Of a stretch of DNA of 64,000 nt, positions 55,357 through 64,000 are shown one piece after another. The DNA is from an uncultured Pelagibacteraceae bacterium (GTDB lineage Bacteria > Pseudomonadota > Alphaproteobacteria > Pelagibacterales > Pelagibacteraceae). The position numbers and the translations under genes are program-made. Within the stretch, counting starts at the first letter, position 1, and the number at the start of each line of letters is the position of its first letter. A model generated the notes under the pieces. It did no database searches and was not told the DNA's origin. It worked only from the letters and a program-made list of their open reading frames with translations. The stretch lies in the NCBI GenBank assembly GCA_902560625.1, contig CACEMD010000002.1:106886-170885 (forward strand), read 5' to 3'.

Positions 55357-56150
55357 AAAAATATTTAGTAATCGGAAACCCAATTAAACATTCTCTATCA
55401 CCTGAACTACATAAACACTGGTTTGAAAAAAATAAAATTAAAGCAAGTTATGAAAAATATCTAACGAACGAAAATGAAATCAAAAATATTATTGAAAGAA
55501 TTAAAAAAAAAGAAATTTCAGGTATTAATGTTACTGTTCCTTTTAAGAAAATAATCATCCCTTTTATTGAAAAATTAACCACAGAAGCAAGCATGTCTAA
55601 ATCCGTTAATACAGTTTACATGGAAAATGAAAAAATTATTGGACACAATACTGATATAGCTGGCTTCGAACTTGCAATCAGATATACTAAATATGATGCT
55701 AAAAATAAAATAGCTTTTATATTAGGAGCGGGAGGAGTCGTTTCATCTTTGATAATTGCTTTAAAGAATCTAGGAGTATCACAAATCATTATAAGCAACA
55801 GGACAATTGAAAGAGCCCAAGAGCTAAAAAAAAATTATAAAGACTTGCAAATTATAGAATGGGGAAAAACTCCAAATTTTGATATTATTATAAATGCTAC
55901 AAGTGTTGGTCTTAATGAAAAAGATAATGCAATTAAGCTAGACTACAATAAAATTGGATCTAATAAATTTTTTTTTGATGTTATATACAATCCTAAAGAA
56001 ACAAATTTTTTAAAAAAAGCAAAAGAGACAGGAAATAAAACAGAAAATGGAAAGATGATGTTTATTTATCAGGCACACCAAGCTTTTACAATTTGGCACA
56101 AAATACTTCCAGAAATTGATGAAAAATCATTAAAAATACTAGACAAATGA
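55353..56150 (+). CDS. aroE: Shikimate dehydrogenase
   Basis: 265 residues. The shikimate site GNPIKHSLSPELHKHWF is at the N-terminus and the catalytic Lys is in INVTVPFKK. The NADP loop reads LGAGGVVSSLIIAL and NRTIERAQELK. GHNTDIAGF and MIYQAHQAFTIW complete the active site. It reduces 3-dehydroshikimate in aromatic amino acid synthesis. It is joined by four-base overlaps to maf and coaE. Confidence 0.96.
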   Translation: MKKYLVIGNPIKHSLSPELHKHWFEKNKIKASYEKYLTNENEIKNIIERIKKKEISGINVTVPFKKIIIPFIEKLTTEASMSKSVNTVYMENEKIIGHNTDIAGFELAIRYTKYDAKNKIAFILGAGGVVSSLIIALKNLGVSQIIISNRTIERAQELKKNYKDLQIIEWGKTPNFDIIINATSVGLNEKDNAIKLDYNKIGSNKFFFDVIYNPKETNFLKKAKETGNKTENGKMMFIYQAHQAFTIWHKILPEIDEKSLKILDK

Positions 56151-56722
56151 TAAAAATAGGAATTTTAGGTGATATAGGATCAGGTAAAAGTTTTATATCG
56201 AAACAATTTGGTCTACCCGTCTTTAATGCAGACAAAGAGGTACAAAAAATTTATAAAAAAGACAAAACTTGCTTTAGGAAGCTAAAAAAAAAACTACCAA
56301 AATTTATTAATTCTTACCCAGTTAATAAAAAAAATTTAATTAAAGCTATATTCTCAAATTCAAAAAATATCAAAAAAATAAATGAAATTATACACCCTAG
56401 AGTTAGAAAAAAACTAAAATATTTTTTTTCTGAAAATAAAAAAAAAAAGGCAGTAGTTTTAGATATACCTTTACTGTTGGAAAATAAAATTAATGATAAA
56501 AGCTATATATTAATTTTTGTAGATGCAAAAAAAAAGGATATCGATGAAAATCTAAAAAAAAGAAAAAACTATAATTCTAATTTAATTAAAAGGCTTAAAA
56601 AAATTCAAACTTCTTTAAAAACTAAAAAAAAAGTATCAAATTTCATTATTAAAAATAATTTTAGGAGTGAAGAAATAAAAAAAAAGGTTAAAATAATAAA
56701 AAAAGAAATATTTAATTTATGA
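56147..56722 (+). CDS. coaE: Dephospho-CoA kinase
   Basis: 191 residues. P-loop GDIGSGKS is at 8-15 and is followed by FNADKEVQKIYK. The IHPRVRKKLKYF and VVLDIPLLLENKI blocks correspond to conserved CoaE motifs (ihPxVr, vv.diPLLfE). It catalyses the last step of coenzyme A synthesis. The protein is exceptionally Lys-rich. It overlaps aroE and dnaQ by four bases each. Confidence 0.95.
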   Translation: MIKIGILGDIGSGKSFISKQFGLPVFNADKEVQKIYKKDKTCFRKLKKKLPKFINSYPVNKKNLIKAIFSNSKNIKKINEIIHPRVRKKLKYFFSENKKKKAVVLDIPLLLENKINDKSYILIFVDAKKKDIDENLKKRKNYNSNLIKRLKKIQTSLKTKKKVSNFIIKNNFRSEEIKKKVKIIKKEIFNL

Positions 56723-57387
56723 AGCAAATAGTTTTAGATACTGAAACAACTGGATTATCAGTTAAGGAAGGCCACAGAATTGTAGAGATAGCATGCATAG
56801 AATTAGAAAATTTAGTAAAAACTGAAAATGTTTTCCATAATTATTTGAATCCTGAGAGAAAAGTTTCGGAAAAAGCTTTAGACGTTCATGGCTATTCAGA
56901 TGAGTTTTTATCTGATAAAAAAAAATTTAAAGATATTGCCGATGACTTTCTAAAATTTATAGAAGGAAAGGAATTAATAATACATAACGCAGATTTTGAT
57001 ATTGCGCATATAAATAATGAACTCTCAATAATTGGAAAAAAAAAAATAGATAAGGAATATATAATTGACACTTTAGAAATAGCTAGAAATAAGTTTCCTG
57101 GGGCTGGATTAAGTCTTGATGCACTCTGTAAAAGATTTAGGATAGATAACTCAAGAAGAATTAAGCATACAGCTATAATTGACTGCGAGCTACTATCAAA
57201 GGTTTATATTAATCTAATTGACCAAAAAGAACCAACTCTTGATTTTAAACCATCTATAAGTTTAGAGTCTAATTTTAAGAAGGACTCCAAGCATGATTAT
57301 TGTAAGAGAATTATTTCTGCCTCTCCACAAGAGATAAATCTCCATAAAAACTTTTTGGAAAAAAAACTCAAAAAAAACTATTTTTGA
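56719..57387 (+). CDS. dnaQ: DNA polymerase III subunit epsilon
   Basis: 222 residues, DEDDh proofreading exonuclease. Exo I VLDTETTGL (Asp, Glu), Exo II IHNADFDIAHIN, and Exo III RIKHTAIIDCELLSKVY (His, Asp) are all intact. The C-terminal tail that binds the polymerase alpha subunit is short and Lys-rich. It overlaps coaE by four bases and is convergent with secB (10-base overlap). The coaE-dnaQ-secB order is typical of alphaproteobacteria. Confidence 0.96.
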   Translation: MKQIVLDTETTGLSVKEGHRIVEIACIELENLVKTENVFHNYLNPERKVSEKALDVHGYSDEFLSDKKKFKDIADDFLKFIEGKELIIHNADFDIAHINNELSIIGKKKIDKEYIIDTLEIARNKFPGAGLSLDALCKRFRIDNSRRIKHTAIIDCELLSKVYINLIDQKEPTLDFKPSISLESNFKKDSKHDYCKRIISASPQEINLHKNFLEKKLKKNYF

Positions 57388-57806
57388 TTAACTTTTTCGT
57401 TATATAAATTTTTAAAATTTATCTCTTTATCAAAAGTGACATTTTCATATCCACAATTATGAATTAAATTCAAAAAAATCTTTTTTAATTTAGGAAAAAT
57501 TTCTTCTTGTACATCGCAGAGAACAATTTTTTGTAGTTCACTTTTATCATCAATATCTTTATTAATTTTAATTACTGTTGTGTACGATAATTCAAAAAAA
57601 GATTTAAAATTCGTACTTTCTGGGTCGCGGAAACTAAGAAGAGTGTCTATTCCAATCATTTTATTTTTCAAGGGTTTTGAATTAATTTCAATATTTAGAT
57701 GATATCTAGAAATTACATCTTGAACATATAAGTATGTTTCAACATCTTTAGTATCTGATGAAAGATCTTTTACAAATTGAGATAAAATTTTGTATTTTTT
57801 ATTCAT
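57378..57806 (-). CDS. secB: Protein-export chaperone SecB (divergent)
   Basis: 142 residues from the ATG at 57806, which overlaps the fxsA stop by eight bases; longer in-frame starts would lie inside fxsA. SecB-like order: FVKDLSSDTKDVETYLYV, beta strands YHLNIEI and FFELSYTTVIKINKD, then LCDVQEEIFPKLKKIFLNLIHNCGYENVTFDKEINFKNLY, where SecB normally has the FPxxRxiixxxtxxGGFPPl block. That block is badly eroded. Assignment depends on pattern plus the dnaQ-secB-fxsA neighbourhood. SecB keeps secretory proteins such as the porin unfolded for SecA. Confidence 0.78.
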   Translation of the reverse strand: MNKKYKILSQFVKDLSSDTKDVETYLYVQDVISRYHLNIEINSKPLKNKMIGIDTLLSFRDPESTNFKSFFELSYTTVIKINKDIDDKSELQKIVLCDVQEEIFPKLKKIFLNLIHNCGYENVTFDKEINFKNLYNEKVNQK

Positions 57807-58218
57807 CTTTTTTTTTATCATCAATATCTTCAAATTCTCCTTCAATAAAGTTTTTTTTCTTTAAACCTTTTGAATATTTTTTAGAAAATGAATTCAGTAA
57901 TAATTTTCTAGTAGGTGGAAAGATTAATATTAAGCCAATAAAATCGGACGCAAAGCCTGGTAAAATTAGTAAAAGTGCTGCAAAAGCAATTGCAGCTCCT
58001 GACACAATCTCGTATATCGGCATTTCATTTTTAATTAATTGAGAAATCCCTGACCTCAAAGTATTAAAACCCTCATATCTAGCATAAATAATGCCAATAA
58101 ATGCTGTCATTAAAATTAGTAAAATTGTATTTAATGCGCCTATTTGAGAACCAATTTTTATAAATAAATAAATCTCTATTAATGGAATACATATAATAAA
58201 TACTAATAGTGCGTTCAT
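57799..58218 (-). CDS. fxsA: FxsA family membrane protein
   Basis: 139 residues. It starts MNALLVFIICIPLIEIYLFIKIGSQIGALNTILL, the FxsA signature (P..E...l..vg..iG...t), with four membrane helices ending in LLILPGFASDFIGLILIFPPTRKLL and a charged Lys/Asp/Glu tail. The family affects phage exclusion in E. coli but its normal role is unknown. It is divergent from the Tim44-like gene (60-base gap) and overlaps secB. Confidence 0.93.
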   Translation of the reverse strand: MNALLVFIICIPLIEIYLFIKIGSQIGALNTILLILMTAFIGIIYARYEGFNTLRSGISQLIKNEMPIYEIVSGAAIAFAALLLILPGFASDFIGLILIFPPTRKLLLNSFSKKYSKGLKKKNFIEGEFEDIDDKKKDE

Positions 58219-58278
58219 TTGTTATGTTTTTAGTGTAAATTGTCAGTTGAAATATATCAACATAGTAAATATTATTAA

Positions 58279-58869
58279 ATGATGAATTATAGTTTTGAAT
58301 ATATAGATATTATATTGTTAGCAATGATTGCAGGCTTTATTTTTTTAAGATTAAGAGGAATATTAGGCAAAAAAACAGGCTATGAAGAAAATGTTTCTAC
58401 AAGCTTTCCTCATGAATTTCCAGAAAAACAAAATGATGCAAAATTAAATGCCAATAATTTTAATGAAGATGCAAAAAAAGAATTTATTAAAGGAGCTAAG
58501 ATAGCTTACGAAAATATAATTACTAGTTTTGCAAGTGGAGATATAAAAGATGTAAAAAATTTATTGGATAAAACTGTTTTTGATCAATTTGATGCAGCTA
58601 TAAAAGAGAGAAAAAGCAAAGGGTTAATTTCAGACACTACATTTGTAGGTATTAATTCGGCAAACATTAAAGATCATGAACAGAAAAATAACATGTTAGA
58701 GGTCACTGTTGATTTTGTAAGCGAAATTATAACTTGTATAAAAGATAAGAATAAAAATATTATGTCAGGAGATCCTGATAAAGTTAAAAAAGTACATGAT
58801 ACATGGAAGTTTTCAAGAGATAGCCGATCATCTAATCCTAACTGGTTGCTAGTAGATACTCAAGTTTAA
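58279..58869 (+). CDS. Tim44-like domain membrane protein
   Basis: 196 residues. An N-terminal helix (about 8-24, YIDIILLAMIAGFIFLRLRGILG) is followed by a short linker and a Tim44/TimA-like domain (about 65-196: AKKEFIKGAKIAYENIITSFASGDIKDVKNLL and VHDTWKFSRDSRSSNPNWLLVDTQ). Bacterial relatives associate with the inner membrane and may help assemble membrane complexes; mitochondrial Tim44 tethers Hsp70 to the import channel. It stands next to fxsA/secB, as in relatives. The smr gene starts at the base after its stop. Confidence 0.88.
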   Translation: MMNYSFEYIDIILLAMIAGFIFLRLRGILGKKTGYEENVSTSFPHEFPEKQNDAKLNANNFNEDAKKEFIKGAKIAYENIITSFASGDIKDVKNLLDKTVFDQFDAAIKERKSKGLISDTTFVGINSANIKDHEQKNNMLEVTVDFVSEIITCIKDKNKNIMSGDPDKVKKVHDTWKFSRDSRSSNPNWLLVDTQV

Positions 58870-59289
58870 TTGATTAAAAAAATTTCAAAAAAAGATAAAA
58901 AAGATTGGGAAAATTTTATAAAAAGTAAAGATAAAGTTGAAAATAAAGATATTAATTATTTTGAAAATAAAAAAAATATAAATATCAAAACAATAGATCT
59001 ACATGGATGTACATTGGATGAAGCAAATAAAACTATTAAAAATTTTATAGAAAAATCATTTTCTCAGAGTGTTAACAAAATAAATGTTATTACAGGGAGA
59101 GGTTCAAGGTCAAAAAATAAGGATGATCCCTATCAATCAATCAATTTAGGTATGTTGAAATATTCAGTGCCTGAATTTATTAAAAATGATAATGAATTGA
59201 TGAAAAAAATAAAAAATATTGATTTTAGTTCTATTAATGACGAAAGTCAGGGTAGTTTTAATATAACTTTAAAAAAAAATGATTTATAG
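58870..59289 (+). CDS. Smr-domain protein (TTG start)
   Basis: 139 residues, beginning with TTG directly after the Tim44-like stop; no in-frame ATG precedes the domain. The Smr domain (about 38-125) has [20 protein letters not shown] and [12 protein letters not shown], matching the DLHGxt and GRG motifs of the MutS2-type nuclease domain. Role probably DNA or RNA cleavage, or ribosome rescue as in other Smr proteins; not decided. In related genomes mltA lies between the Tim44-like gene and smr; here it is missing. It is convergent with hslU (6-base overlap). Confidence 0.87.
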   Translation: MIKKISKKDKKDWENFIKSKDKVENKDINYFENKKNINIKTIDLHGCTLDEANKTIKNFIEKSFSQSVNKINVITGRGSRSKNKDDPYQSINLGMLKYSVPEFIKNDNELMKKIKNIDFSSINDESQGSFNITLKKNDL

Positions 59290-60651
59290 AATAAATTTTG
59301 ATAGATCTGTATCTTTAGCTAATTCTCCTAAATTTTTCTTGATATAATCAGAATTAACAATAATTTTTTCACCAGCTCTGTCAGTTGCAGTAAAACTGAT
59401 TTCATCTAAAACTCTTTCGATGATTGTATGTAGTCTTCTTGCACCAATATTTTCTATTGTAGAATTTACCTCAGTCGCAATATTTGCAATCGCATCAATT
59501 CCATCATCAGTAAATTCCAAATCCACTTTTTCAGTTTTTAAAAGCGCTTTATACTGCTTGATTAAACTATTATCAGGCTCTTTAAGAATTCTTTTAAAGT
59601 CATCACTAGTCAAAGCGTCTAACTCAACTCTTATTGGCAATCTTCCCTGAAGTTCCGGTAATAAATCTGATGGTTTAGCAAGTTGGAAAGCTCCTGAAGC
59701 AATAAATAATATATGATCAGTTTTTATTGGACCGTATTTTGTGCTTACAGTTGTACCTTCAATTAAAGGCAAAAGGTCCCTTTGAACACCTTCTCTTGAA
59801 ACATCGCCACCCACTCTGTCTGTCCTAGCAGATATTTTATCTATCTCATCTAGAAAAACTATTCCATTATTTTCAGTTGAGTTTTTTGCAGATTTTATAA
59901 TCTTATCTTGCTCAATAAGTTTGTCTGACTCTTCATTCATTAAAATTTCATACGATTCTTTGACACTCATTTTTTTCTTTTTTGGTTTATTACCCATTGA
60001 TTTACCTAGAACTTCTGAAATATTTATCATTCCAATATTTGCACCTGGCATACCTGGAATTTCAAAAGATGGCATATTTCCACTTTCATTTACAGCAACC
60101 TCAATTTCATTATCGTCTAAATCACCATTTCTTAATCTTTTCCTAAAACTTTCTCTGGTAGCTACACTTGCTTTATTTCCGACTAGAGCGTCCAAAACTC
60201 TCTCTTCAGCAAGTTTTTGAGCTTGGGTTTTAACTTCTTTTCTTTTTTTAACTTTCTCCATTGAAATAGCAATTTCCAACAAATCCCTAACTATTTGTTC
60301 AACATCTCTACCAACATAACCAACTTCAGTAAATCTTGTCGCCTCAACTTTTACAAAAGGAGCTTCTGCAAGTTTTGATAGTCTCCTCGAAATTTCAGTT
60401 TTACCTACACCTGTTGGACCAATCATTAAAATATTTTTAGGTAGCACCTCATCTCGCATGTCTCCAGTTAAAGCTTGTCTTCTCCATCTATTTCTTAAAG
60501 CAATGGCAACCGCTCTTTTTGCATTATTTTGTCCAACTACAAATCTATCTAGTTCTGAAACTATTTCTCTAGGGGATAAAGATGTTGCTACAGATGTAGC
60601 ATCAGATATCTTGTCTTTGGGTATTAATGATGTAACGTTTGATTTTTCCAT
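59284..60651 (-). CDS. hslU: ATP-dependent protease ATPase subunit HslU
   Basis: 455 residues. It has [33 protein letters not shown], Walker A GPTGVGKT, Walker [14 protein letters not shown] and the pore loop GYVGRDVE. The I-domain (about 110-235) is present and somewhat long. The C-terminus LSKFIL is the tail that inserts into HslV. It unfolds substrates for the HslV chamber. The start overlaps the hslV stop by one base. Confidence 0.98.
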   Translation of the reverse strand: MEKSNVTSLIPKDKISDATSVATSLSPREIVSELDRFVVGQNNAKRAVAIALRNRWRRQALTGDMRDEVLPKNILMIGPTGVGKTEISRRLSKLAEAPFVKVEATRFTEVGYVGRDVEQIVRDLLEIAISMEKVKKRKEVKTQAQKLAEERVLDALVGNKASVATRESFRKRLRNGDLDDNEIEVAVNESGNMPSFEIPGMPGANIGMINISEVLGKSMGNKPKKKKMSVKESYEILMNEESDKLIEQDKIIKSAKNSTENNGIVFLDEIDKISARTDRVGGDVSREGVQRDLLPLIEGTTVSTKYGPIKTDHILFIASGAFQLAKPSDLLPELQGRLPIRVELDALTSDDFKRILKEPDNSLIKQYKALLKTEKVDLEFTDDGIDAIANIATEVNSTIENIGARRLHTIIERVLDEISFTATDRAGEKIIVNSDYIKKNLGELAKDTDLSKFIL

Positions 60652-61166
60652 TATATTTTTTCTACATTAAGATTGTTGTTTGTAAATACGCATATGTCTG
60701 AAGCAACTTTAATAGATTTTTTTGCAACTTCTTCAGCTTTCATATCTGTTTCCATTAAAACTTTTGCCGCAGCTAGTGCATAGTTTCCACCAGATCCAAT
60801 ACCTATTACGTCACCCTCTGGTTCTAAAACATCTCCAGTTCCTGAAACTATAAAACTTTTTTCTTTATCAGCTATGGCCATCAAGGCTTCTAATCTTCTA
60901 AGATATTTGTCAGTTCTCCAGTCCTTTGCTAATTCAACTGCTGCTCTTGATAAATTACCAGCATGTTTTTCGAGCTTAGATTCTAGTCTTTCAAATAAAG
61001 TCAAAGCATCTGCTGTTGAACCTGCAAAACCAGCTATCACATTTCTTTTCTCAATTTTTCTCACCTTTTTAGCAGTGCTTTTAATTACTGTGTTGCCCAT
61101 ACTGACCTGACCATCACCAGCAACCACCACTTCATTGTTTTTTCTTACTAATACTATTGTAGTCAT
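60651..61166 (-). CDS. hslV: ATP-dependent protease peptidase subunit HslV
   Basis: 171 residues, proteasome-beta-like. After removal of Met the nucleophile is Thr2 (MTTIVLVRK; either Thr could lead after processing, but the family start is TTIV). [22 protein letters not shown] and [17 protein letters not shown] are the core motifs. It forms the dodecameric chamber with HslU. It is divergent from hisB with 90 bases between the start codons, the conserved hslVU-hisB arrangement. Confidence 0.98.
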   Translation of the reverse strand: MTTIVLVRKNNEVVVAGDGQVSMGNTVIKSTAKKVRKIEKRNVIAGFAGSTADALTLFERLESKLEKHAGNLSRAAVELAKDWRTDKYLRRLEALMAIADKEKSFIVSGTGDVLEPEGDVIGIGSGGNYALAAAKVLMETDMKAEEVAKKSIKVASDICVFTNNNLNVEKI

Positions 61167-61256
61167 AGGATATAGATGGATATTAAATTTGATAGTTCAA
61201 GACCAACCTTAGAATTATTGCCATAATTGAATAATATATGTATACCTGTTTTAATT

Positions 61257-61847
61257 ATGAAGCGTAAAGGTAAAATAAACAGAAAAACCAAAGAGACTAG
61301 CATTAGTGTTGATCTAAATATTGATGGTAAGGGAAATTATAAGATTGATACAGGAATAGGTTTTTTAAATCATATGCTTGAACAGTTATCAAAGCACTCA
61401 TCAATTGATATGAATATAAAGGCTAAAGGCGATACTCATATTGATTTACATCATACAACTGAAGACACAGGAATAGCTATAGGTGAAGCATTGAAAAAAG
61501 CTTCCAAAAAATTTATGGGCATCAAAAGGTATGCTCATACCATAATACCAATGGATGAAACATTAACTAGAGTTGCAATAGATGTATCCAATAGGCCTTA
61601 TTTAGTTTGGAAGGTAAAGCTTAAAGTAGAAAAACTTGGGGAAATGGATACTGAACTTTTTAAAGAATGGTTCCAGGCATTTTCTCAAGCAGCAGGAATT
61701 ACTTTACATGTTGAAAATATTTATGGTGACAATAGTCATCATATTATCGAGTCTTGTTTTAAGGGTTTGGCAAGATCTTTAAGATCAGCATTAGAAATGG
61801 ATCCAAGAAATAAAAAATCAATTCCTTCTACAAAAGGTTCTTTATAA
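61257..61847 (+). CDS. hisB: Imidazoleglycerol-phosphate dehydratase
   Basis: 196 residues from the ATG at 61257; a further upstream in-frame ATG (61227) would add ten hydrophobic residues not seen in the family. Manganese-binding motifs [17 protein letters not shown] and [22 protein letters not shown] are complete. It catalyses step 7 of histidine synthesis. It is the monofunctional form without the phosphatase domain. It starts the his operon; hisH follows after five bases. Confidence 0.96.
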   Translation: MKRKGKINRKTKETSISVDLNIDGKGNYKIDTGIGFLNHMLEQLSKHSSIDMNIKAKGDTHIDLHHTTEDTGIAIGEALKKASKKFMGIKRYAHTIIPMDETLTRVAIDVSNRPYLVWKVKLKVEKLGEMDTELFKEWFQAFSQAAGITLHVENIYGDNSHHIIESCFKGLARSLRSALEMDPRNKKSIPSTKGSL

Positions 61848-61852
61848 ATTTA

Positions 61853-62479
61853 ATGAATGTCACAATTGTTGACTATAAATCGGGCAATATTAGCTCTGTA
61901 ATAAATTCTTTTAAGGAAGTTGCTAAAAGTAAAGTTAATATTAAAGTAACTTCTGACTTAAACGAAATCAAATCTAGTGATAAACTTGTATTGCCAGGAC
62001 AGGGTTCATTTAAGAGCTGTATAGATGGATTAAAAAATATTAGTGGAATGATTGATGTATTAAATGAATTTGTAATAAATAATAAAAAACCTCTTTTTGG
62101 AATTTGCGTTGGTCTTCAAATGTTTGCAAATATTGGTTACGAGGAAAAAGAGACAGAAGGTTTAGGATGGATACCTGGTAAAGTTTCTAAGATTGATAAC
62201 CAAAAAGGGAAATACAAGTTACCTCACATTGGATGGAACCAAATTAATATTTTAAAAAATAGCAAGATTTTAAAAGGGGTAGAAAAAAATTCACACATGT
62301 ATTTTGTTCATAGTTACGAATTTATTCCTGAAGATAAAAATGTTATTTCAGCAACAACAAATTATTCGTCAAATATTGTTTGTTCTGTTGAGAAGGAAAA
62401 TATATTTGGAACACAATTTCATCCTGAAAAGAGCGATAAATTGGGATTAAGAATAATTAATAATTTTATAAGTTTATAG
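61853..62479 (+). CDS. hisH: Imidazole glycerol phosphate synthase, glutamine amidotransferase subunit
   Basis: 208 residues, class I glutamine amidotransferase. The nucleophile is C85 in LFGICVGLQMF; the His and Glu of the triad are in FGTQFHPEKSDKLGL near the C-terminus. PGQGSFKSC carries the oxyanion loop. It supplies ammonia to HisF. It is two bases upstream of a small membrane-protein gene that intervenes before hisA. Confidence 0.97.
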   Translation: MNVTIVDYKSGNISSVINSFKEVAKSKVNIKVTSDLNEIKSSDKLVLPGQGSFKSCIDGLKNISGMIDVLNEFVINNKKPLFGICVGLQMFANIGYEEKETEGLGWIPGKVSKIDNQKGKYKLPHIGWNQINILKNSKILKGVEKNSHMYFVHSYEFIPEDKNVISATTNYSSNIVCSVEKENIFGTQFHPEKSDKLGLRIINNFISL

Positions 62480-62481
62480 AT

Positions 62482-62679
62482 ATGTTTTTTATTGATTTAT
62501 TTTGGGTAACGAGTGGAATACTTTCAATAGGTTTAATATTCTATAGAAATAAAAATCAGGGAGTCCTTTTTAATCTAGCTCCATTGTTACTCCACATATT
62601 TTTGACATTACTTATATTATATACATCTATCGAAGGAATGTTTATTGAAAATTTAGAATTTATTTATGGATCAAAGTAA
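62482..62679 (+). CDS. 65-residue membrane protein inside the his operon, unknown
   Basis: 65 residues with two predicted membrane helices (about 5-20 and 31-49) around a polar loop YRNKNQG. It is packed between hisH (two bases) and hisA (no gap), so it is translated with the histidine enzymes. Other alphaproteobacteria have a small membrane gene (often DUF2628) at the same place, but this one is too short to assign to it. Role in histidine synthesis is not implied by the sequence. Confidence 0.75.
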   Translation: MFFIDLFWVTSGILSIGLIFYRNKNQGVLFNLAPLLLHIFLTLLILYTSIEGMFIENLEFIYGSK

Positions 62680-63399
62680 ATGAAAGTTTTTCCAGCAATA
62701 GATATTAAAGATAAAAAGTGTGTGAGATTAATCAAAGGGGACTTTAACAGTAAAACTGAATATGAGATGTCCCCTGTTGAGCAAGCTAAAAAATATAAAG
62801 ATCACGGTTTTATAAATTTACACATAGTTGACTTGGATGGAGCGTTGACTGGAAGAACTATTAATATTGATTTAATCAAAGGTCTAGTAAGCAAATTTGA
62901 TCTTAAAATTGAGATAGGTGGAGGAATTAGAAATTTTGAAAGTATTCAAAAATATACTGATATAGGTGTCGAAAAAGTTATTTTAGGTAGTGCTGCAATT
63001 AAAGATAAAAATTTTCTAAAAGAAGCTTGTAAAAGATTTCCGAATAAAATCGCATTGGGTTTGGATGCTAAGAATGGATATTTAGCTGTATCTGGTTGGA
63101 AAGAAAATTCAAATAAATTAACAACAGATTTTTTGCAAGAGATAAATGATTATGGGGTTAGCAGATTAATCTATACGGATATTAATAGAGATGGAACAAA
63201 GCAAAGCCCTAATTTTGAGGAAACATCTAAAATTGCGGAGATATCAAATTGTCCAGTGATTATATCTGGTGGTGTATCCTCAATGGATGATATTAGAAAA
63301 GCCAAAAGTTTAAAAAATATAGAGGGTATAATAGTTGGCAAAGCTATATATGATGGAGACATAAAACTAGAGGAGTTAGCAAAAGAAATAAATGCTTAA
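62680..63399 (+). CDS. hisA: Phosphoribosylformimino-5-aminoimidazole carboxamide ribotide isomerase
   Basis: 239 residues, TIM barrel. The catalytic Asp8 is in [19 protein letters not shown]; the opposite-half Asp is in YTDINRDGT. Half-barrel phosphate sites are [11 protein letters not shown] and [13 protein letters not shown]. It performs the fourth step of histidine synthesis. It overlaps hisF by eight bases. Confidence 0.97.
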   Translation: MKVFPAIDIKDKKCVRLIKGDFNSKTEYEMSPVEQAKKYKDHGFINLHIVDLDGALTGRTINIDLIKGLVSKFDLKIEIGGGIRNFESIQKYTDIGVEKVILGSAAIKDKNFLKEACKRFPNKIALGLDAKNGYLAVSGWKENSNKLTTDFLQEINDYGVSRLIYTDINRDGTKQSPNFEETSKIAEISNCPVIISGGVSSMDDIRKAKSLKNIEGIIVGKAIYDGDIKLEELAKEINA

Positions 63400-64000
63400 A
63401 AATAGAATAATACCCTGTCTAGATGTTAAAAATGGGCGTGTTGTTAAAGGCATTAACTTTGTAGACTTAAAAGATGCAGGAGATCCTGTTGAACAAGCAA
63501 AAATTTATTCTGATGGTGGAGCTGATGAAATTTGTTTTTTGGACATTACAGCATCAAACGAAAATAGAGATACAATTTATGATGTAGTAGAGAGAACTTC
63601 AAAAAAGTGTTTTGTACCTTTAACAGTAGGTGGTGGAGTGAGAAGTGTTGATGATATTACTAAACTTTTAAACTGTGGAGCTGATAAAGTTTCTATAAAT
63701 ACTGCTGCAGTTCAAAATTCAGATGTAGTTATTAAAAGTTCAAAAAAATTTGGTTCTCAATGTATTGTAGTTGCAATTGATGCAAAAAAGAGTGAAAAAA
63801 AATGGGAAGTATTTACTCATGGGGGAAGAAATAATACTAGAATAGATGTAATCGAGTATGCAAAGAAAATGGAAGATAGTGGCGCAGGTGAACTATTAGT
63901 AACATCAATGGACAGAGATGGTACCCAAGTTGGTTATGATATTGATCTAATGTTTAAAATTTCATCCATAGTGAACATACCAATAATAGCATCCGGAGGA
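63392..64000 (+). CDS. hisF: Imidazole glycerol phosphate synthase subunit HisF (3' end outside window)
   Basis: The first 203 codons of about 250 are present. It starts [20 protein letters not shown] (Asp11), with [24 protein letters not shown], the second catalytic Asp in VVAIDAKK, and [15 protein letters not shown]. The cyclase subunit pairs with HisH to close the imidazole ring. The ATG overlaps the hisA stop by eight bases. The window ends inside the IIASGG phosphate-binding loop. Confidence 0.97.
   Translation, partial: MLKNRIIPCLDVKNGRVVKGINFVDLKDAGDPVEQAKIYSDGGADEICFLDITASNENRDTIYDVVERTSKKCFVPLTVGGGVRSVDDITKLLNCGADKVSINTAAVQNSDVVIKSSKKFGSQCIVVAIDAKKSEKKWEVFTHGGRNNTRIDVIEYAKKMEDSGAGELLVTSMDRDGTQVGYDIDLMFKISSIVNIPIIASGG

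Noticed and set aside
1..64000. tRNA, rRNA, CRISPR arrays, insertion sequences, integrases or prophage genes
   Set aside because: All intergenic gaps were read by eye; none holds a cloverleaf-like or repeat-spacer structure, and no transposase, integrase or phage structural gene was recognised.

Overview
The window is about 70% A+T and gene-dense. Many neighbouring genes overlap by 1-11 bases, and the longest stretch without a gene is 283 bases. Gene order and protein sequences point to a streamlined marine alphaproteobacterium of the SAR11 / Candidatus Pelagibacter type. This is inferred from gene neighbourhoods and composition; no search was run. No rRNA, tRNA, CRISPR array, insertion sequence or prophage was seen.

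Layout. 1-2207 (+): end of fabB, fabI, two microproteins, a DUF4149 membrane protein and a secreted histidine phosphatase. 2219-15149 (-): a long run of translation and RNA genes reading fur-miaB-phoH-ybeY-lnt-metK, a strong terminator, then nusA-infB-rbfA-rpsO-pnp. A shortened tsaB lies upstream of fur. 15097-25977: polysaccharide deacetylase, Bax-like glucosaminidase, nfuA-trpS-murJ, malic enzyme, rsmI with a BON lipoprotein, an LpoA-like periplasmic protein and rdgB. 26014-33213 (+): grpE-dnaK-dnaJ, an FkbM methyltransferase, a microprotein, dapB, nth and a PfkB kinase. 33218-36645: a small regulator/enzyme cluster that includes a 36-residue ArfA-like ribosome-rescue candidate, a winged-helix regulator, a YkuD-domain protein, yggS, a ThiE-like protein, and the main porin with its own promoter region and terminator.

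36817-61166 is the origin-proximal region typical of alphaproteobacteria. It holds DUF3576 lipoprotein-leuS-lptE-holA (+) meeting hemE-hemH-hemJ-rho-[three surface-sugar genes]-mnmE-mnmG-rsmG-parA-parB (-). Two parS palindromes lie inside rsmG and mnmG. A 283-base intergenic region between hemE and the pyruvate-dikinase regulator gene (53675-53957) is the best candidate for the chromosomal origin. Gene orientation switches there from mostly minus to mostly plus (ppsR-maf-aroE-coaE-dnaQ). It is followed by secB-fxsA, tim44-like, smr and hslVU. 61257-64000 (+) is the histidine operon hisB-hisH-(small membrane protein)-hisA-hisF, cut by the window edge.

Most worth checking: the ArfA-like microprotein with a perfect inverted repeat over its stop codon, the putative origin, the terminator that ends almost at the nusA start codon, the truncated TsaB, and the three surface-sugar genes inserted between rho and mnmE.
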